64,000 bases of DNA from Microbacterium abyssi (GCF_015277895.1 NZ_CP063815.1:2108001-2172000), one strand, 5' to 3'. Positions 33,295 through 51,789 are shown, counted from the stretch's first letter. Made by a program: numbers and translations. The notes: a model not told the origin generated them from the letters alone.

Positions 33295-34197
33295 TCAGCG
33301 GGCACGCGGATGCGATGTCGCGTAGATGTCGCGCAGCGTCTCCACGGAGACGTGGGTGTAGATCTGGGTCGTCGCCACCGAGGCGTGCCCCAGCAGCTCC
33401 TGCACGACGCGCACGTCTGCTCCGCCCTGCAGAAGATGCGTGGCGAACGAATGCCGCAGTGTGTGCGGCGAGACCTCCGCGGTGATCTGCGCATGTTCGG
33501 CCGCTGACCGGATGACAAGCCACGCGCTCTGCCTCGACAGCGGCGCGCCGCGTGCGCCGAGGAACAGTCTCGCCGATGCCTTGCCCTTCGTCGCGAGTGC
33601 CGGCCGGACCCGCGTGAGGTAGGCGTCTACGGCATCCCTCGCGAACGACCCGATGGGCACGATCCGCTCCTTCGAGCCCTTGCCGCGCAGCCGCAGCACG
33701 TCACCATGCGCGAGATCGTCGACATCGAGGCCGACGGCCTCGGAGACGCGGGCCCCGGTCGCGTACAGCAGCTCCAGCAGCGCACGATCGCGGATTCCGA
33801 TGGGCTCATCCGCTGACGGCGCCGCCAGGAGCCGCTCGACCTGATCGATCGTCAGGGCCTTGGGCAGCCGCTGCGGCATCTTGGGCGGTCGCAGCCGCCC
33901 GGTGGGATCCTCGACCTCGATCCCCTCGCGGACGAGGAAACGGTGCAGCCCGCGCACCGAGGACTGCAGCCGAGCCAGGCTCGTCGCCGCCGGCACCGGC
34001 ACCATGGCGGAGCGGTCGGCGATGAAGCGGCCGATGATCGCACCGGTCACCGCCGTGGTGTCATCGATGCCGGCATCCGTCAGCCAGTCGAGGTACACGG
34101 CGAGGTCGCGGCGGTACGCGCCGACCGTGTGGTCGGACAGGCCGCGCTCGATCGTGATGTGGCGCAGGTAGGCGTCGATCGCACGATCCAGGCGCAC
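33295..34197 (-). CDS. xerD: Tyrosine recombinase XerD
   Basis: 300 residues, the standard length. An N-terminal SAM-like domain is followed by the catalytic set R150 (TGARVSE), a lysine in KGSKER (173/176), H245 and R248 (SPHTLRHS), H271 (LGHAS) and Y280 (QIYTHV). It resolves chromosome dimers at dif together with XerC and FtsK. The GTG start at 34197 lies just past the Nudix stop and gives the conserved N-terminus ([13 protein letters not shown]). It is operonic with the upstream nudF-like gene. Confidence 0.95.
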   Translation of the reverse strand: MRLDRAIDAYLRHITIERGLSDHTVGAYRRDLAVYLDWLTDAGIDDTTAVTGAIIGRFIADRSAMVPVPAATSLARLQSSVRGLHRFLVREGIEVEDPTGRLRPPKMPQRLPKALTIDQVERLLAAPSADEPIGIRDRALLELLYATGARVSEAVGLDVDDLAHGDVLRLRGKGSKERIVPIGSFARDAVDAYLTRVRPALATKGKASARLFLGARGAPLSRQSAWLVIRSAAEHAQITAEVSPHTLRHSFATHLLQGGADVRVVQELLGHASVATTQIYTHVSVETLRDIYATSHPRAR

Positions 34198-34198
34198 G

Positions 34199-38172
<3,974 letters not shown>

Positions 38173-38176
<4 letters not shown>

Positions 38177-39084
38177 GCGGATGCTCCTCGCCAGCCGGCG
38201 ACCGGCAGCTGGAACTTGCGGACGAGCCGGTCCGTGAACTCCGTCGGGTGCAGACGGGCGAGGCGCACGGGACGCGACGATCGTCGCGCCACCACGCGTG
38301 CACCGGGCGGCAGATCATGGGAGCGCCGCCCGTCGCACCAGAGGATGCCGGTGCCGGTGGTGCGCTCGAGCATCTCGATCGCCACGGAGACGTCCGGTCC
38401 GACCACGAGGGGGCGTGCGAACAGCGCGTGCGCGGAGAGCGGGATGACGGCGATCGCCTCGACGCTCGGCCAGATCACCGGGCCTCCTGCGGAGAAGTTG
38501 TAGGCGGTGGATCCGGTCGGCGTCGAGATCACCATGCCGTCGCAGCCGTAGCTGGATAGCGGCCGGCCGTCGATCTCGACGACGACCTCGATCATGCGCT
38601 CACGGCTGGCCTTCTCGACGGTGGCCTCGTTCAGCGCCCATGTCTCGTAGACGACCTGACCGTCGGCGTCCTTGACGCGGACGGCGAGGGCGAGGCGCTC
38701 CTCGACGACGTAGTCCCGCGCGATGACGCGCTGCACGGCGTCGTCCATGGCGTCGCGCTCGATCTCGGCGAGGAAGCCGACGTGCCCCATGTTGATGCCG
38801 AGCACCGGGGCGCTGTGCGTGCCGCGGACGAGTTCGGCGGCACGCAGGATGGTGCCGTCGCCGCCGAGGACGATGGCGAGTTCCAGATCGTCGACGTCGA
38901 CGTCGTCGATGAGCGTGTCGACGCCCGAGAAGTCGCCGTCGACCGCGGACAGCTCTGCCCGGTCGTCGATCGACAATACCGGGCGCGCGCCGGCGCTGCG
39001 GAGCAGTTCGATGACGCGACGGGCTGCGGCGACGGTGTCGTCCCGGCCGGCATGAGCGACGACCAGGATGTTGCGCTCGTTCAT
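38173..39084 (-). CDS. nadK: NAD kinase
   Basis: 303 residues. The GGDGT motif is at 74-78 (IVLGGDGTILRAAE); ALNEATVEK and STPTGSTAYNFSAGGP are the NE/D and glycine-rich nucleotide-binding motifs. It phosphorylates NAD to NADP with ATP or polyphosphate. ATG 39084 overlaps the tlyA stop as ATGA, and the 3' end is coupled to recN. The tlyA-nadK-recN order is conserved in actinobacteria. Confidence 0.96.
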
Positions 39085-39878
39085 CGTCCTCCTGCCAGCT
39101 CGTCGATGCGTCCTGTCCATTCTGTCGGATTGCTTCCGCGTCCGGGTGCCATGTGGACGAGGAACTCGGCATTTCCGTGCGTACCCAGGATCGGCGATGC
39201 GATGATCCCCAGCATCCCGAGCCCGGCATCCCATCCGTGCCACACGACGCGTGCGACGGCGTCGGCCCTGGTGGCGGGGTCGGTGACGAGACCGCCGCGC
39301 ACTGCGGTGCGACCGACTTCGAACTGCGGCTTGATGAGCACGACGATGTCCGATTCGGATGCCGCGACCGCCGCCGCTGCGGGAAGGATCAGTTCGAGGG
39401 AGATGAACGACAGGTCGCCGACGATGAGATCGGGCGCGGCTGGTTCGCCGGTGGCCTCGGCGAGGTTCTCGCGGGTCATGTGGCGGACGTTGTATCCCTC
39501 GACGTCGACGACGCCGGGGTCGCTGCGGACGGATGCCGCCAGTTGCCCGTGCCCGACATCGACGGCGAGCACCTTACGGGCGCCGCGCTCACGGAGCACC
39601 TGGGTGAAGCCGCCGGTGGATGCACCCAGGTCGAGCGCAAGCCGGTCTTCGACCGGCACGTCGAAGGCATGGAGCGCGGCGACGAGCTTGTGCGCGCCCC
39701 GACTGACGTAGTGGTCGGTCTCGGCGACGACGATCTCAGCGGCGTCGTCGACGGCGGTCGACGACTTGATGATCTGGCGGCCGTCGACGCTGACGAGTCC
39801 GGCTGCGATCAGTGTCGCGGCGTGCGTGCGGGAACGCGCGAGACCACGCGATGCCAGTTCAGCGTCGAGGCGCGTCAC
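39081..39878 (-). CDS. tlyA: TlyA, 16S/23S rRNA 2'-O-methyltransferase
   Basis: 265 residues. An N-terminal S4 domain (RLDAELASRGLARSRTHAAT) is followed by an FtsJ-like methyltransferase with LALDLGASTGGFTQVL as motif I. In mycobacteria TlyA methylates C1409 of 16S and C1920 of 23S rRNA and its activity confers capreomycin susceptibility. The GTG start at 39878 overlaps the stop of the small upstream gene as GTGA. Confidence 0.95.
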   Translation of the reverse strand: MTRLDAELASRGLARSRTHAATLIAAGLVSVDGRQIIKSSTAVDDAAEIVVAETDHYVSRGAHKLVAALHAFDVPVEDRLALDLGASTGGFTQVLRERGARKVLAVDVGHGQLAASVRSDPGVVDVEGYNVRHMTRENLAEATGEPAAPDLIVGDLSFISLELILPAAAAVAASESDIVVLIKPQFEVGRTAVRGGLVTDPATRADAVARVVWHGWDAGLGMLGIIASPILGTHGNAEFLVHMAPGRGSNPTEWTGRIDELAGGR

Positions 39879-40048
39879 CGGTCTCCCGATTTCTCATGGG
39901 AGTCGAGCTTCGCGCCGCTCTCGAGTCGGCGGAACAGCTCATCGTGGACGACCGTGTAGGCGTCTGCTCGAGCGGCCAGCGGCTGCCCCTCGATCAGGCG
40001 CAGACGGCTCCACAGGCCATCGGTCGGCTGCGGGGTCTCGTCACTCAC
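39875..40048 (-). CDS. Small conserved protein upstream of tlyA (57 aa)
   Basis: 57 residues from GTG 40048: SDETPQPTDGLWSRLRLIEG, then QPLAARADAYTVVHDEL and a charged C-terminus. A small gene of this size and position (between the HAD phosphatase and tlyA) is conserved in actinobacteria; in M. tuberculosis the counterpart is Rv1693. Its function is unknown. The stop overlaps the tlyA start (GTGA). The frame is too short to stand out by length alone; context and coupling make it credible. Confidence 0.75.
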   Translation of the reverse strand: MSDETPQPTDGLWSRLRLIEGQPLAARADAYTVVHDELFRRLESGAKLDSHEKSGDR

Positions 40049-40093
40049 CCCTCCACCTTACGATGCGTCGAAGGCCGAGCCGTCGAGGCGCAC

Positions 40094-41125
40094 TCAGGGA
40101 CGGTGGAACGGGTCGTCGTAGAGCTTCTCGGGCACATTCAGCACGAAGATCGGCGTACCGGACTCCCAGATGGCGGTCGCGCCGGCGCGCACGAGGTCGA
40201 TGTGCCGCTTGCCCTCTGCGAGGATCTCGACGGCTCCCCCGACGACGCGGACCGATGCGCCGTTCACGGTGACGACGCCGCCCTTGCGTTCGGTCTGCGG
40301 ATAGGGCTCGTGCAGTTCGCGGAGGTCGCTGAGCACGTACGTCGGCCGTGAGCCCTCCGGCGCGGCCAGGACGTGCTTCGGCCGGTCGATACCGGTCAGG
40401 ACGAGCACGGAGTCGATGCCGACGCGGGCCGCGCCCATGATGTCGGTGTCGAGCCGATCGCCGATGAAGAGCGTCTTGGTCGCCTCGAACCGGGCGATCG
40501 CCTCTTCGAAGATCGGGACCTCGGGCTTGCCCGCGACCGTCGCGAGACGGCCGACGGCGGTGTGCACGGCGGACACGAGCGTGCCGTTGCCCGGGGCGAC
40601 GCCGCGCTCGCGCGGAATCGTCCAGTCGTTGTTGGTGGCGATCCAGGGGATGCCGCCCTCGTCCTCGGGGAGCTTGAGCGCGAACGCCGCTTCGGCGAGG
40701 TCTGTCCAGGCCACATCGGGCGAGAAGCCCTGCACCACGGCATCCGGAGCGTCTTCTGCGCTGCGGGTGACCCGGTAGCCGGCCTTCTCGGCCTCGACGA
40801 CGAGCCCCTCTCCCCCGACGATCAGCAGAGTGGCGGGGGCAGGGACCATGGACGCGAGCAGGCGCATCGCCGCCTGGGGGCTGGTGACGACGTCGTTGGC
40901 CGCGACGGAGAGGCCGAGGTCGGTGAGGTGCTCGGCGACGGAGGCGTCGGTGCGGGAGGCGTTGTTGGTGATGTAGCCGACCCGCCTCTTCTCGGCGACG
41001 CGGTTCAGGCTCTCGACAGCGTGCGGCAACGCGCCCGCACCTGCATAGACGACGCCGTCGAGGTCAGCGAGGACGACGTCGACGCCGTCCAGTGGTGTCG
41101 GACGGGTCTTGGAGAAGAGTCCCAC
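40094..41125 (-). CDS. HAD-superfamily hydrolase, subfamily IIA (NagD-like)
   Basis: 343 residues. The nucleophile motif DLDGVVY is at 21-27 and GDRLDTDIMGA is the C-terminal metal-binding motif, with a large IIA-type cap between. Members dephosphorylate sugar phosphates, nucleotides or glycerol 3-phosphate; the actinobacterial orthologue at this position (Rv1692) is described as a glycerol 3-phosphate phosphatase. A C-terminal extension of about 80 residues follows the HAD core. It begins directly after the stop of the upstream repeat protein. Confidence 0.9.
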   Translation of the reverse strand: MGLFSKTRPTPLDGVDVVLADLDGVVYAGAGALPHAVESLNRVAEKRRVGYITNNASRTDASVAEHLTDLGLSVAANDVVTSPQAAMRLLASMVPAPATLLIVGGEGLVVEAEKAGYRVTRSAEDAPDAVVQGFSPDVAWTDLAEAAFALKLPEDEGGIPWIATNNDWTIPRERGVAPGNGTLVSAVHTAVGRLATVAGKPEVPIFEEAIARFEATKTLFIGDRLDTDIMGAARVGIDSVLVLTGIDRPKHVLAAPEGSRPTYVLSDLRELHEPYPQTERKGGVVTVNGASVRVVGGAVEILAEGKRHIDLVRAGATAIWESGTPIFVLNVPEKLYDDPFHRP

Positions 41126-42493
41126 TCAGGAATCCTCCTTCGGCGCGTCCTCAGCGAGCCCGTCCGCGGCCGGAGCTTCTTCTGCGGGTGCGTCGGCAGC
41201 CGGCGTCTCGTCATCGAACTCGCCTTCGATGAGGCCGTCCTCGACGAAGATCTCGTCCTCGTCCTCGTCGTTCATGCCGAGGGCTTCGGCGGCGACCTCG
41301 GCGCGGGCCGCCCAGAACGCCGCCTCTTCATCGCGCCCGAGATCCTCGAGCACAGCGGCGTGGGCTCCGAACAGTGCCGGACTCCACTCGAAGGCGCGGT
41401 CGGGATCGAGCTCCGGAATCTGCAGCTCGCCGAGTGCGAGTTCGGGCTCGCCCTGGTCGAGACGGGCGCCGGACATGGCGATGGCCAACGCGACGCGCAC
41501 AGGCGTCGCGAGAGTTGCGCGGTCGACGGCGCGTCCTGCCTCGAGGGCGCGGTCAGCACGCCCGACACCGCGCTCGCTATCGACCATCAGAGCGATCTGA
41601 TCGTCCTTGCCGGAGATGCGACGGTAGGTGCGCAGCTCCCGCAGCGCGAGGGCGAAGTCGCCGATCGCGTAGGCAGTGATGCCGAGCGTCTCGCGCACGA
41701 TCGCGATGCGACCGGCACGACGGGATGCCGCGAGAGCGTGCTTGTGCGCGAGTTCGGGGTGTTCCTCGATCAGCTGCGAAGCCATCGCGAGATGACGCGC
41801 CACTTCGTCGGCGTTCTCCTTGCTCAGCGTCTTCAACTCGTTGCGCGCCGACGCGTGCAGATCCTTCGCCGTGACCTCGTCGGGAATCTCCGGCGCGTCG
41901 TAGCGCGGACGATCGTCGGCCTGGCGGTCAGGACGTTCACGGCCGGTTCCCCCTCGCTGCGGGAAACCGCGGCCGCCCGAGTTGCGAGAATCGGACCGGC
42001 GGTCGTCGCGGCGCGGAGCACCGTCGCGACTCTGGTAGCCACCCTCGCGCTTCTGGTAACCACCCTCACGGCGGTCACCGTCACGACGAGGCGCAGCACC
42101 ATCACGACGCTGGTAACCACCCTCACGACGATCACCATCACGACGAGGCGCAGCACCATCACGACGCTGGTAACCACCCTCACGACGATCACCATCACGA
42201 CGAGGCGCAGCACCATCACGACGCTGGTAACCACCCTCACGACGATCACCATCACGACGAGGCGCAGCACCATCACGACGCTGGTAACCACCCTCACGAC
42301 GATCACCATCACGACGAGGCGCAGCACCATCACGACGATCACCATCACGACGAGGCGCAGCACCATCACGACGCGGAGCGCCGGAACGGCCTGTAGAAGG
42401 AGAGCGATCGGTACGCGGCCGCTGCGAGCGGTCGGCGCGCCGGTTGGTGGAGTCGTCTTCGCGTCGCGGTCGACGTTCTTCCTCGTTCGGCAT
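41126..42493 (-). CDS. TPR-like protein with a repetitive charged N-terminus (455 aa)
   Basis: The C-terminal 290 residues are helical and TPR-like (SKENADEVARHLAMASQLIE, YAIGDFALALRELRTYRRI) and end in a long acidic tail. The first 160 residues are Arg/Asp/Gly-rich with a 19-residue repeat (RRDGDRREGGYQRRDGAAP type) encoded by 57-bp tandem repeats. The orthologous position in M. tuberculosis is the TPR protein Rv1691. Such RG/RD-rich tails often bind RNA or drive condensation; that is inference. A GAGAAT box lies 6 nt before ATG 42493, only 30 bp from the rRNA terminator. Confidence 0.8.
   Translation of the reverse strand: MPNEEERRPRREDDSTNRRADRSQRPRTDRSPSTGRSGAPRRDGAAPRRDGDRRDGAAPRRDGDRREGGYQRRDGAAPRRDGDRREGGYQRRDGAAPRRDGDRREGGYQRRDGAAPRRDGDRREGGYQRRDGAAPRRDGDRREGGYQKREGGYQSRDGAPRRDDRRSDSRNSGGRGFPQRGGTGRERPDRQADDRPRYDAPEIPDEVTAKDLHASARNELKTLSKENADEVARHLAMASQLIEEHPELAHKHALAASRRAGRIAIVRETLGITAYAIGDFALALRELRTYRRISGKDDQIALMVDSERGVGRADRALEAGRAVDRATLATPVRVALAIAMSGARLDQGEPELALGELQIPELDPDRAFEWSPALFGAHAAVLEDLGRDEEAAFWAARAEVAAEALGMNDEDEDEIFVEDGLIEGEFDDETPAADAPAEEAPAADGLAEDAPKEDS
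42053..42337 (-). repeat. 57-bp tandem repeat within the TPR-like gene (VNTR-like)
   Basis: Five units start at 42053, 42110, 42167, 42224 and 42281. The last four are identical over 57 bp; the first differs at 3 positions. Partial units flank both ends (42032-42052 and 42338-42375). The period is 19 codons, so copy-number change keeps the frame. Confidence 0.95.
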
Positions 42494-42523
42494 GTCCTGA
42501 TTCTCTCAACTTCTCATACAACG

Positions 42524-42557
42524 CAAAATGGCCACCCTGCGTTGGGTGGCCATTTTG
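42524..42557 (-). terminator. rRNA operon terminator
   Basis: A perfect 14-bp stem (CAAAATGGCCACCC at 42524-42537 with its complement at 42544-42557), 6-nt loop, about 10 bp downstream of the 5S gene on the minus strand. The T-run is built into the stem (ATTTTG). Confidence 0.9.
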
Positions 42558-42567
42558 TTTAAAAGGA

Positions 42568-42686
42568 GTCCGGCGGTGTCCTACTCTCCCACAGGGTCCC
42601 CCCTGCAGTACCATCGGCGCTGTGAGGCTTAGCTTCCGGGTTCGGAATGTGACCGGGCGTTTCCCTCACGCTATGGCCGCCGAAAC
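42568..42686 (-). rRNA. rrf: 5S ribosomal RNA
   Basis: About 119 nt on the minus strand, beginning GTTTCGGCGGCCATAGCG and ending near GCCGGACTCC. The central loop CCGAACCCGGAAGCTAAG (5S loop C region) is intact. Ends are approximate to a few nucleotides. Confidence 0.95.
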
Positions 42687-42751
42687 ACTATTGATGTTTC
42701 AATCAAACCTAAGAACACGTGATGTGTTGTTAGGGTTCTCGACCGTACATC

Positions 42752-42779
42752 GAGAACCACTCAGTGGACGCGGAGCATC
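42752..42779. repeat. Downstream arm of the 23S precursor processing stem
   Basis: GAGAACCACTCAGTGGACGC and the following GGAGCATC (plus strand) are nearly the reverse complement, in pre-rRNA terms, of the segment at 46000-46026. In the minus-strand transcript the two arms flank 23S and would pair into the long stem cut by RNase III. Confidence 0.8.
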
Positions 42780-42805
42780 AGAAAATTCGAACTGATGTTA
42801 GGTGT

Positions 42806-47828
<5,023 letters not shown>

Positions 47829-48079
47829 AAAAAAGATGCATACAACCACCGGAATAAGGTGATCACAGCGAGTTTGAAACTGACCAAAGAGATATTCATT
47901 GCTGACTATCCGTTGCCAACCCTCCGAAAAGGATTGGTCTTTGATCCAAAGGAATCTCACCCCACCGAAGTGGAGTCGAGGTTATTTGGCATTTGACAAG
48001 TGCACGCTGTTGAGTTCTCAAGGATCGGACGCTCCCCCGACCCAGTCATCACAACCAGGCCCGAAGGGCAACTTCTCAA
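47829..48079 (-). other. rRNA operon leader
   Basis: About 245 nt of transcribed leader between the promoter and 16S. It includes GAGAACTCAACAGCGTGC (plus about 48007-48025), a conserved leader element resembling the GAGAACT segment found before 23S and probably part of the processing/antitermination signal. No coding sequence is supported. Confidence 0.7.
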
Positions 48080-48107
48080 TCTTACCCCGTGGCTTCCGTT
48101 TGTCAAA
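48080..48107 (-). promoter_or_regulatory. rRNA operon promoter
   Basis: On the minus strand TTGACA (plus 48102-48107), 16-bp spacer, TAAGAT (plus 48080-48085). A near-consensus sigma-70-type promoter, predicted start near 48073. From here to the divergent start at 48388 no other gene is seen. Confidence 0.8.
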
Positions 48108-48387
48108 TCGACGATCCGAGCGAACTCGGTGCGATCTGCGGGGCCACAGAGCATCCCAGACGCAGCATCTCACCGAAGTGATCTTCTGTGTCTGGGAGGT
48201 GGTCCGCCACTTGAGGGGAGCTGGGCCTTGGCCCTTGCTCAACCCTGTGGGGCGAACAGGTAATAACTTACGCGGGATCCGCGGGAGCGGGCAAATCCGG
48301 GTCGATCCCCGGGCGTGTCGCGCGCCCGCGTCCCCAGGACCTGCCAGGTCAGGCCCGGATTCCGCATCAGCGGCGTACGATCGCGCC

Positions 48388-49701
48388 ATGAGTCCCATGA
48401 CCGCCGGACGCGCGCTGCTGACCCGGATCGCGGAGGACCTGGGCATCGAGCACGATGCGGTCGCCGACGTCGCTGAACCCGGCCACGCCGCGCCCCTCCC
48501 CTCGCGCCTCGCCACTGCGGAACTCGCGTGGGCGAGCATGGCGTCCGTCCTGCTCGCCGCCGGGGTCGACGAGGTCGCTCTCGACGCGGACCGGATCGCG
48601 CTCGCCTATCGCAGCGACCGGCTGTTGCGCATCGACGGTGAGGCGCCCGATGTCTGGTCGCCGTACTCCGGATTCTGGCCCGTCGAAGACGGGTGGATCC
48701 GTACCCACGGCAACTATCCGCACCATGCAGTAGCGCTCCTGCGTGCGCTCGATCTCCGAGAGGACGCGAGCGCTGACGAGGTGCGCGCGGTGCTCGCCAC
48801 GGCATCCGCCCACGAGTCCGTGGAGCGCATCTCGGCCGCCGGGGGTCTCGCCGTCATGGTCTCGGCCGAGCGCCCCGAGCGCGATGCCGCCCTCCGTGAC
48901 CGGCCGCTCGTCGATCTCCGCCGTGCCGGTGATGCGGCACCCGCGCGGTCAGGACTGACACGAGCGGATGCGCCGCTGCGCGGCGTCCGTGTTCTCGATC
49001 TCACCCGCGTGATCGCCGGCCCGGTGTGCACCCGCACTCTCGCACTACTCGGTGCTGACGTGCTGCGCATCGATCCGCCGCACCTGCCCGAGCCGCACTG
49101 GCAGCATCTCGACACCGGGCACGGCAAGCGCAGCGCGCTCCTCGATGCGCGCTCTTCCGAGATGCAAGCGCCGCTCGCGCAGACCGATGTGGTCGTGCTC
49201 GGCTATCGCCCCGCGGCCCTCGAGCGTCTCGGCCTCTCCCCCGACATCCTCGCCACGCGGCATCCCGGGATGGTCGTCGCCCAGCTGAGCGCTTGGGGTG
49301 CGGAGCATGCTGATCGGGCCGGGTTCGACAGTCTCGTGCAGGCGGAATCGGGCGTCGCATTCGTCGAATCGCCCGACGGTGCGACCCCGGGAGCGCTCCC
49401 CGCACAGGCGCTGGATCACAGCGCGGGCTACCTGCTCGCCGCCGGCGTCTGCTCTGCGATCCGCAGACGCCGCGCCGAAGGCGGCAGTTGGCGAGTGAGC
49501 GCGTCCATGCGCCGTGTCGCCGCGGAACTGCTGGGGATGCCGCGCAGCACGGCCCCGGCGTCGCCCCGCGAGATCGACGCGGCGAGTCACATCCAGGAGT
49601 TCGCGGTCGGCGGGCAGACGTTGACGACCGTGCGGTCGGCGCTGCCCGGATTCAGCTTCGCGGCGCCTCGACCTTGGGGGTCCGACGCCCCAGAATGGTG
49701 A
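48388..49701 (+). CDS. CoA-transferase family III (CaiB/BaiF-like) protein
   Basis: 437 residues. The second half holds the family core: RGVRVLDLTRVIAGPVCTRT, LALLGADVLRIDPP, and FDSLVQAESG with the catalytic Asp near residue 314. The first 190 residues form a shorter, diverged related domain (WSPYSGFWPVEDGWIRTHGN). The family transfers CoA between carboxylic acids; this two-part actinobacterial form has no assigned substrate. ATG 48388 is chosen because TACGAT (48376-48381) lies 6 nt upstream. The 3' end overlaps the convergent DUF4184 gene by 50 bp. Confidence 0.85.
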   Translation: MSPMTAGRALLTRIAEDLGIEHDAVADVAEPGHAAPLPSRLATAELAWASMASVLLAAGVDEVALDADRIALAYRSDRLLRIDGEAPDVWSPYSGFWPVEDGWIRTHGNYPHHAVALLRALDLREDASADEVRAVLATASAHESVERISAAGGLAVMVSAERPERDAALRDRPLVDLRRAGDAAPARSGLTRADAPLRGVRVLDLTRVIAGPVCTRTLALLGADVLRIDPPHLPEPHWQHLDTGHGKRSALLDARSSEMQAPLAQTDVVVLGYRPAALERLGLSPDILATRHPGMVVAQLSAWGAEHADRAGFDSLVQAESGVAFVESPDGATPGALPAQALDHSAGYLLAAGVCSAIRRRRAEGGSWRVSASMRRVAAELLGMPRSTAPASPREIDAASHIQEFAVGGQTLTTVRSALPGFSFAAPRPWGSDAPEW

Positions 49702-50461
49702 GCACCACGCACAGCGCGAGCGTGAGCATCGCCCAGATGCCGCACGCCAGCGGCAGCACTCGATACGCCAGGTGCTGGAACGAGAAGTCTTCCGTGAACG
49801 GGCCGAGGGCCAGGTAGCCGATCACCCAGGCGGCGACGAGGATGACGGGCAGCGAGAGCCACCAGGTCACCCGCACCCATGGCCAGGTCTCGCGCGCCAC
49901 GGCGGTTCGCGGCTCGGCGCGACGAAGCCGCAGCAGCGCCCAGACGCCGATGATCACGAGGCCGATGACGCTCGAGCCGTGCTGCAGCCACTTGAATCCC
50001 TCGAGCGGGCCCCACTGCTCTTCGAGCGCCGGCACGAGATCCAGCCCGAGACGTCCCTCGTGCGTGAACCCGTCCCACAGGATGTGCGACACGACGCCGA
50101 TCAGCAGGGATGCCGCGAGCCAGAGCGCGCGCGTCCACCGCTGCCCGATGCCGAGGGCGTCGTTCAAGGCGTCTGCCGCCGGCATGTCCCAGTCGGCTGG
50201 CAGCCGACGTGCGAGCCACTGCGGAGAGAGCTCCGGTGCGATCGGTCGCAGCACTACGCGCCACAGCAGGAAGAGGCCGAGTGCGAGCACCATCGTCCAG
50301 ACGATGTTCGCGTAGGTGTGCGTGAACGAGTAGCTCACGCCGAATCCGCGCACGAACAGTGGCAGGTCGGGGGTCATCGCACCGATCGCGATCGCCGCCG
50401 GAACCAGCGGGGTACGCAGGAACGGCAGCGCGACGATCGCGTGGCTCGGAGTGAACGGCAT
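49652..50461 (-). CDS. DUF4184 family membrane protein
   Basis: 269 residues with about six membrane segments. The N-terminus MPFTPSHAIVALPFLR with APDLPLF-like MTPDLPLFVRGFG and SHILWDGFTH are the DUF4184 histidine/aspartate motifs, reminiscent of membrane-bound metal-dependent hydrolases (YdjM-like). The function is unknown. The ATG overlaps the tyrS stop as ATGA, so the two are co-translated. Confidence 0.85.
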   Translation of the reverse strand: MPFTPSHAIVALPFLRTPLVPAAIAIGAMTPDLPLFVRGFGVSYSFTHTYANIVWTMVLALGLFLLWRVVLRPIAPELSPQWLARRLPADWDMPAADALNDALGIGQRWTRALWLAASLLIGVVSHILWDGFTHEGRLGLDLVPALEEQWGPLEGFKWLQHGSSVIGLVIIGVWALLRLRRAEPRTAVARETWPWVRVTWWLSLPVILVAAWVIGYLALGPFTEDFSFQHLAYRVLPLACGIWAMLTLALCVVLTILGRRTPKVEAPRS

Positions 50462-51762
50462 CAGCCGATGAACACGCCGGCGAGCGTCTTCTTGCCTCGG
50501 CGCAGCACCGACACTCCCCCCGCCAAGGTCCCCTCCACGACGGTCGCGTCGTCCTCCACGCGGATGCCGTCGAGCGCGACGCCACCCTGCGTGATGGCAC
50601 GGCGCGCCTCGGAGAGGCTCGCCACGAGCCCCGTAGCGACCAGCGCGTCGACGACCGAGGTTCCGGCGGGGACGGTAGCGTTCGGCAGCTCCTCCAGCGC
50701 CGTGCGCAGCGTCGCCGCGTCGAGACCGTTCAGGTCGCCCTGGCCGAAGAGAGCCTCGGACGCCGCGATGACGGCGGCCGTGGCCTCCACGCCGTGCACC
50801 GTCGCGACCACCTCGAGGGCCAGACGCTTCTGCGCGGCGCGGCGGAACGGCTCGGCCTCTACGAGCTTCTCGTACTCCTCGATCTCGGCGCGGGTGAGGA
50901 ATGTGAAGATCTTCAGGCGGGAGATCACGTCGGCGTCGGCGGTGCTCAGCCAGAACTGGTACATCCGGTACGGGCTGCACATGTCGGCATCCAGCCAGAT
51001 GGCATTGCCCTCGCTCTTGCCGAACTTCGTGCCGTCGCTGTTCGTGATCAGCGGCGTGCCGATCGCGTGCGCGGACGCGCCTTCGACGCGGTGGATGAGG
51101 TCGGTGCCGCTGGTGAGGTTGCCCCACTGGTCCGATCCGCCGGTCTGCAGCACGCAGTCGTACTGGCGGTACAGCTCGAGGAAGTCCATCCCCTGCAGGA
51201 TCTGGTAGCTGAACTCGGTGTAACTTATGCCGGCATCCGAGTTCAGGCGCGCGGCGACCGCATCCTTCTTCAGCATGGTGCCGACGCGGTAGTGCTTGCC
51301 GATCTCGCGCAGGAAGTCGATGGCCGACATCGGCGCAGTCCAGTCGAGGTTGTTCACCATGCGCGCGGCGTTCTCGCCCTCGAAGCTGAGGAAGCGCTCG
51401 ACCTGTGCGCGCAGCCGGCCGACCCACTCCTCCACGGTCTCGCGGGCGTTCAGTGTGCGCTCGGCAGTGGGCCGCGGGTCGCCGATGAGTCCGGTCGAAC
51501 CGCCGACCAGCCCGAGCGGCTTGTGACCGGCGAGCTGCAGACGGCGCAGCAGCAGAAGCTGGACGAGGTTGCCGAGGTGCAGGCTCGGAGCCGTCGGATC
51601 GAACCCGCAGTAATACGTGATCGGGTCTCCGGCGAGAAGGGCGCGCAGCGCCTCCTGGTCGGTGGACACGTGGACGAGGCCGCGCCAGACGATCTCATCC
51701 CACACGTTCTCGAACGTGGGATCGATCGCCTGCGGAGCAGTCGTCAGAGCGGGGTTGGGCAC
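50461..51762 (-). CDS. tyrS: Tyrosyl-tRNA synthetase
   Basis: 433 residues. Class I motifs HLGN (62-65, HIGH-type) and KFGKS (246-250, KMSKS-type); DQWGNLTSGTDL in the tyrosine pocket region; C-terminal S4 domain (LSEARRAITQGGVALDGIRV). The GTG start at 51762 is supported by TAGCCT (plus 51770-51775), 7 nt upstream, so the mRNA is probably leaderless and no T-box is present. Confidence 0.96.
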   Translation of the reverse strand: MPNPALTTAPQAIDPTFENVWDEIVWRGLVHVSTDQEALRALLAGDPITYYCGFDPTAPSLHLGNLVQLLLLRRLQLAGHKPLGLVGGSTGLIGDPRPTAERTLNARETVEEWVGRLRAQVERFLSFEGENAARMVNNLDWTAPMSAIDFLREIGKHYRVGTMLKKDAVAARLNSDAGISYTEFSYQILQGMDFLELYRQYDCVLQTGGSDQWGNLTSGTDLIHRVEGASAHAIGTPLITNSDGTKFGKSEGNAIWLDADMCSPYRMYQFWLSTADADVISRLKIFTFLTRAEIEEYEKLVEAEPFRRAAQKRLALEVVATVHGVEATAAVIAASEALFGQGDLNGLDAATLRTALEELPNATVPAGTSVVDALVATGLVASLSEARRAITQGGVALDGIRVEDDATVVEGTLAGGVSVLRRGKKTLAGVFIG

Positions 51763-51789
51763 GCGGTCCAGGCTATCAGCGCGGTGCCC

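Noticed and set aside
42053..42375. Regularly spaced repeats that could suggest a CRISPR array
   Set aside because: The 57-bp units are contiguous with no unique spacers and are in frame within a coding gene.
40373..42562. A 729-codon open frame on the plus strand across the HAD and TPR-like genes, with a Thr-rich repetitive end
   Set aside because: It is antisense to two clearly conserved minus-strand genes and the 5S/terminator region; the repetitive end is the 57-bp array read in another frame.
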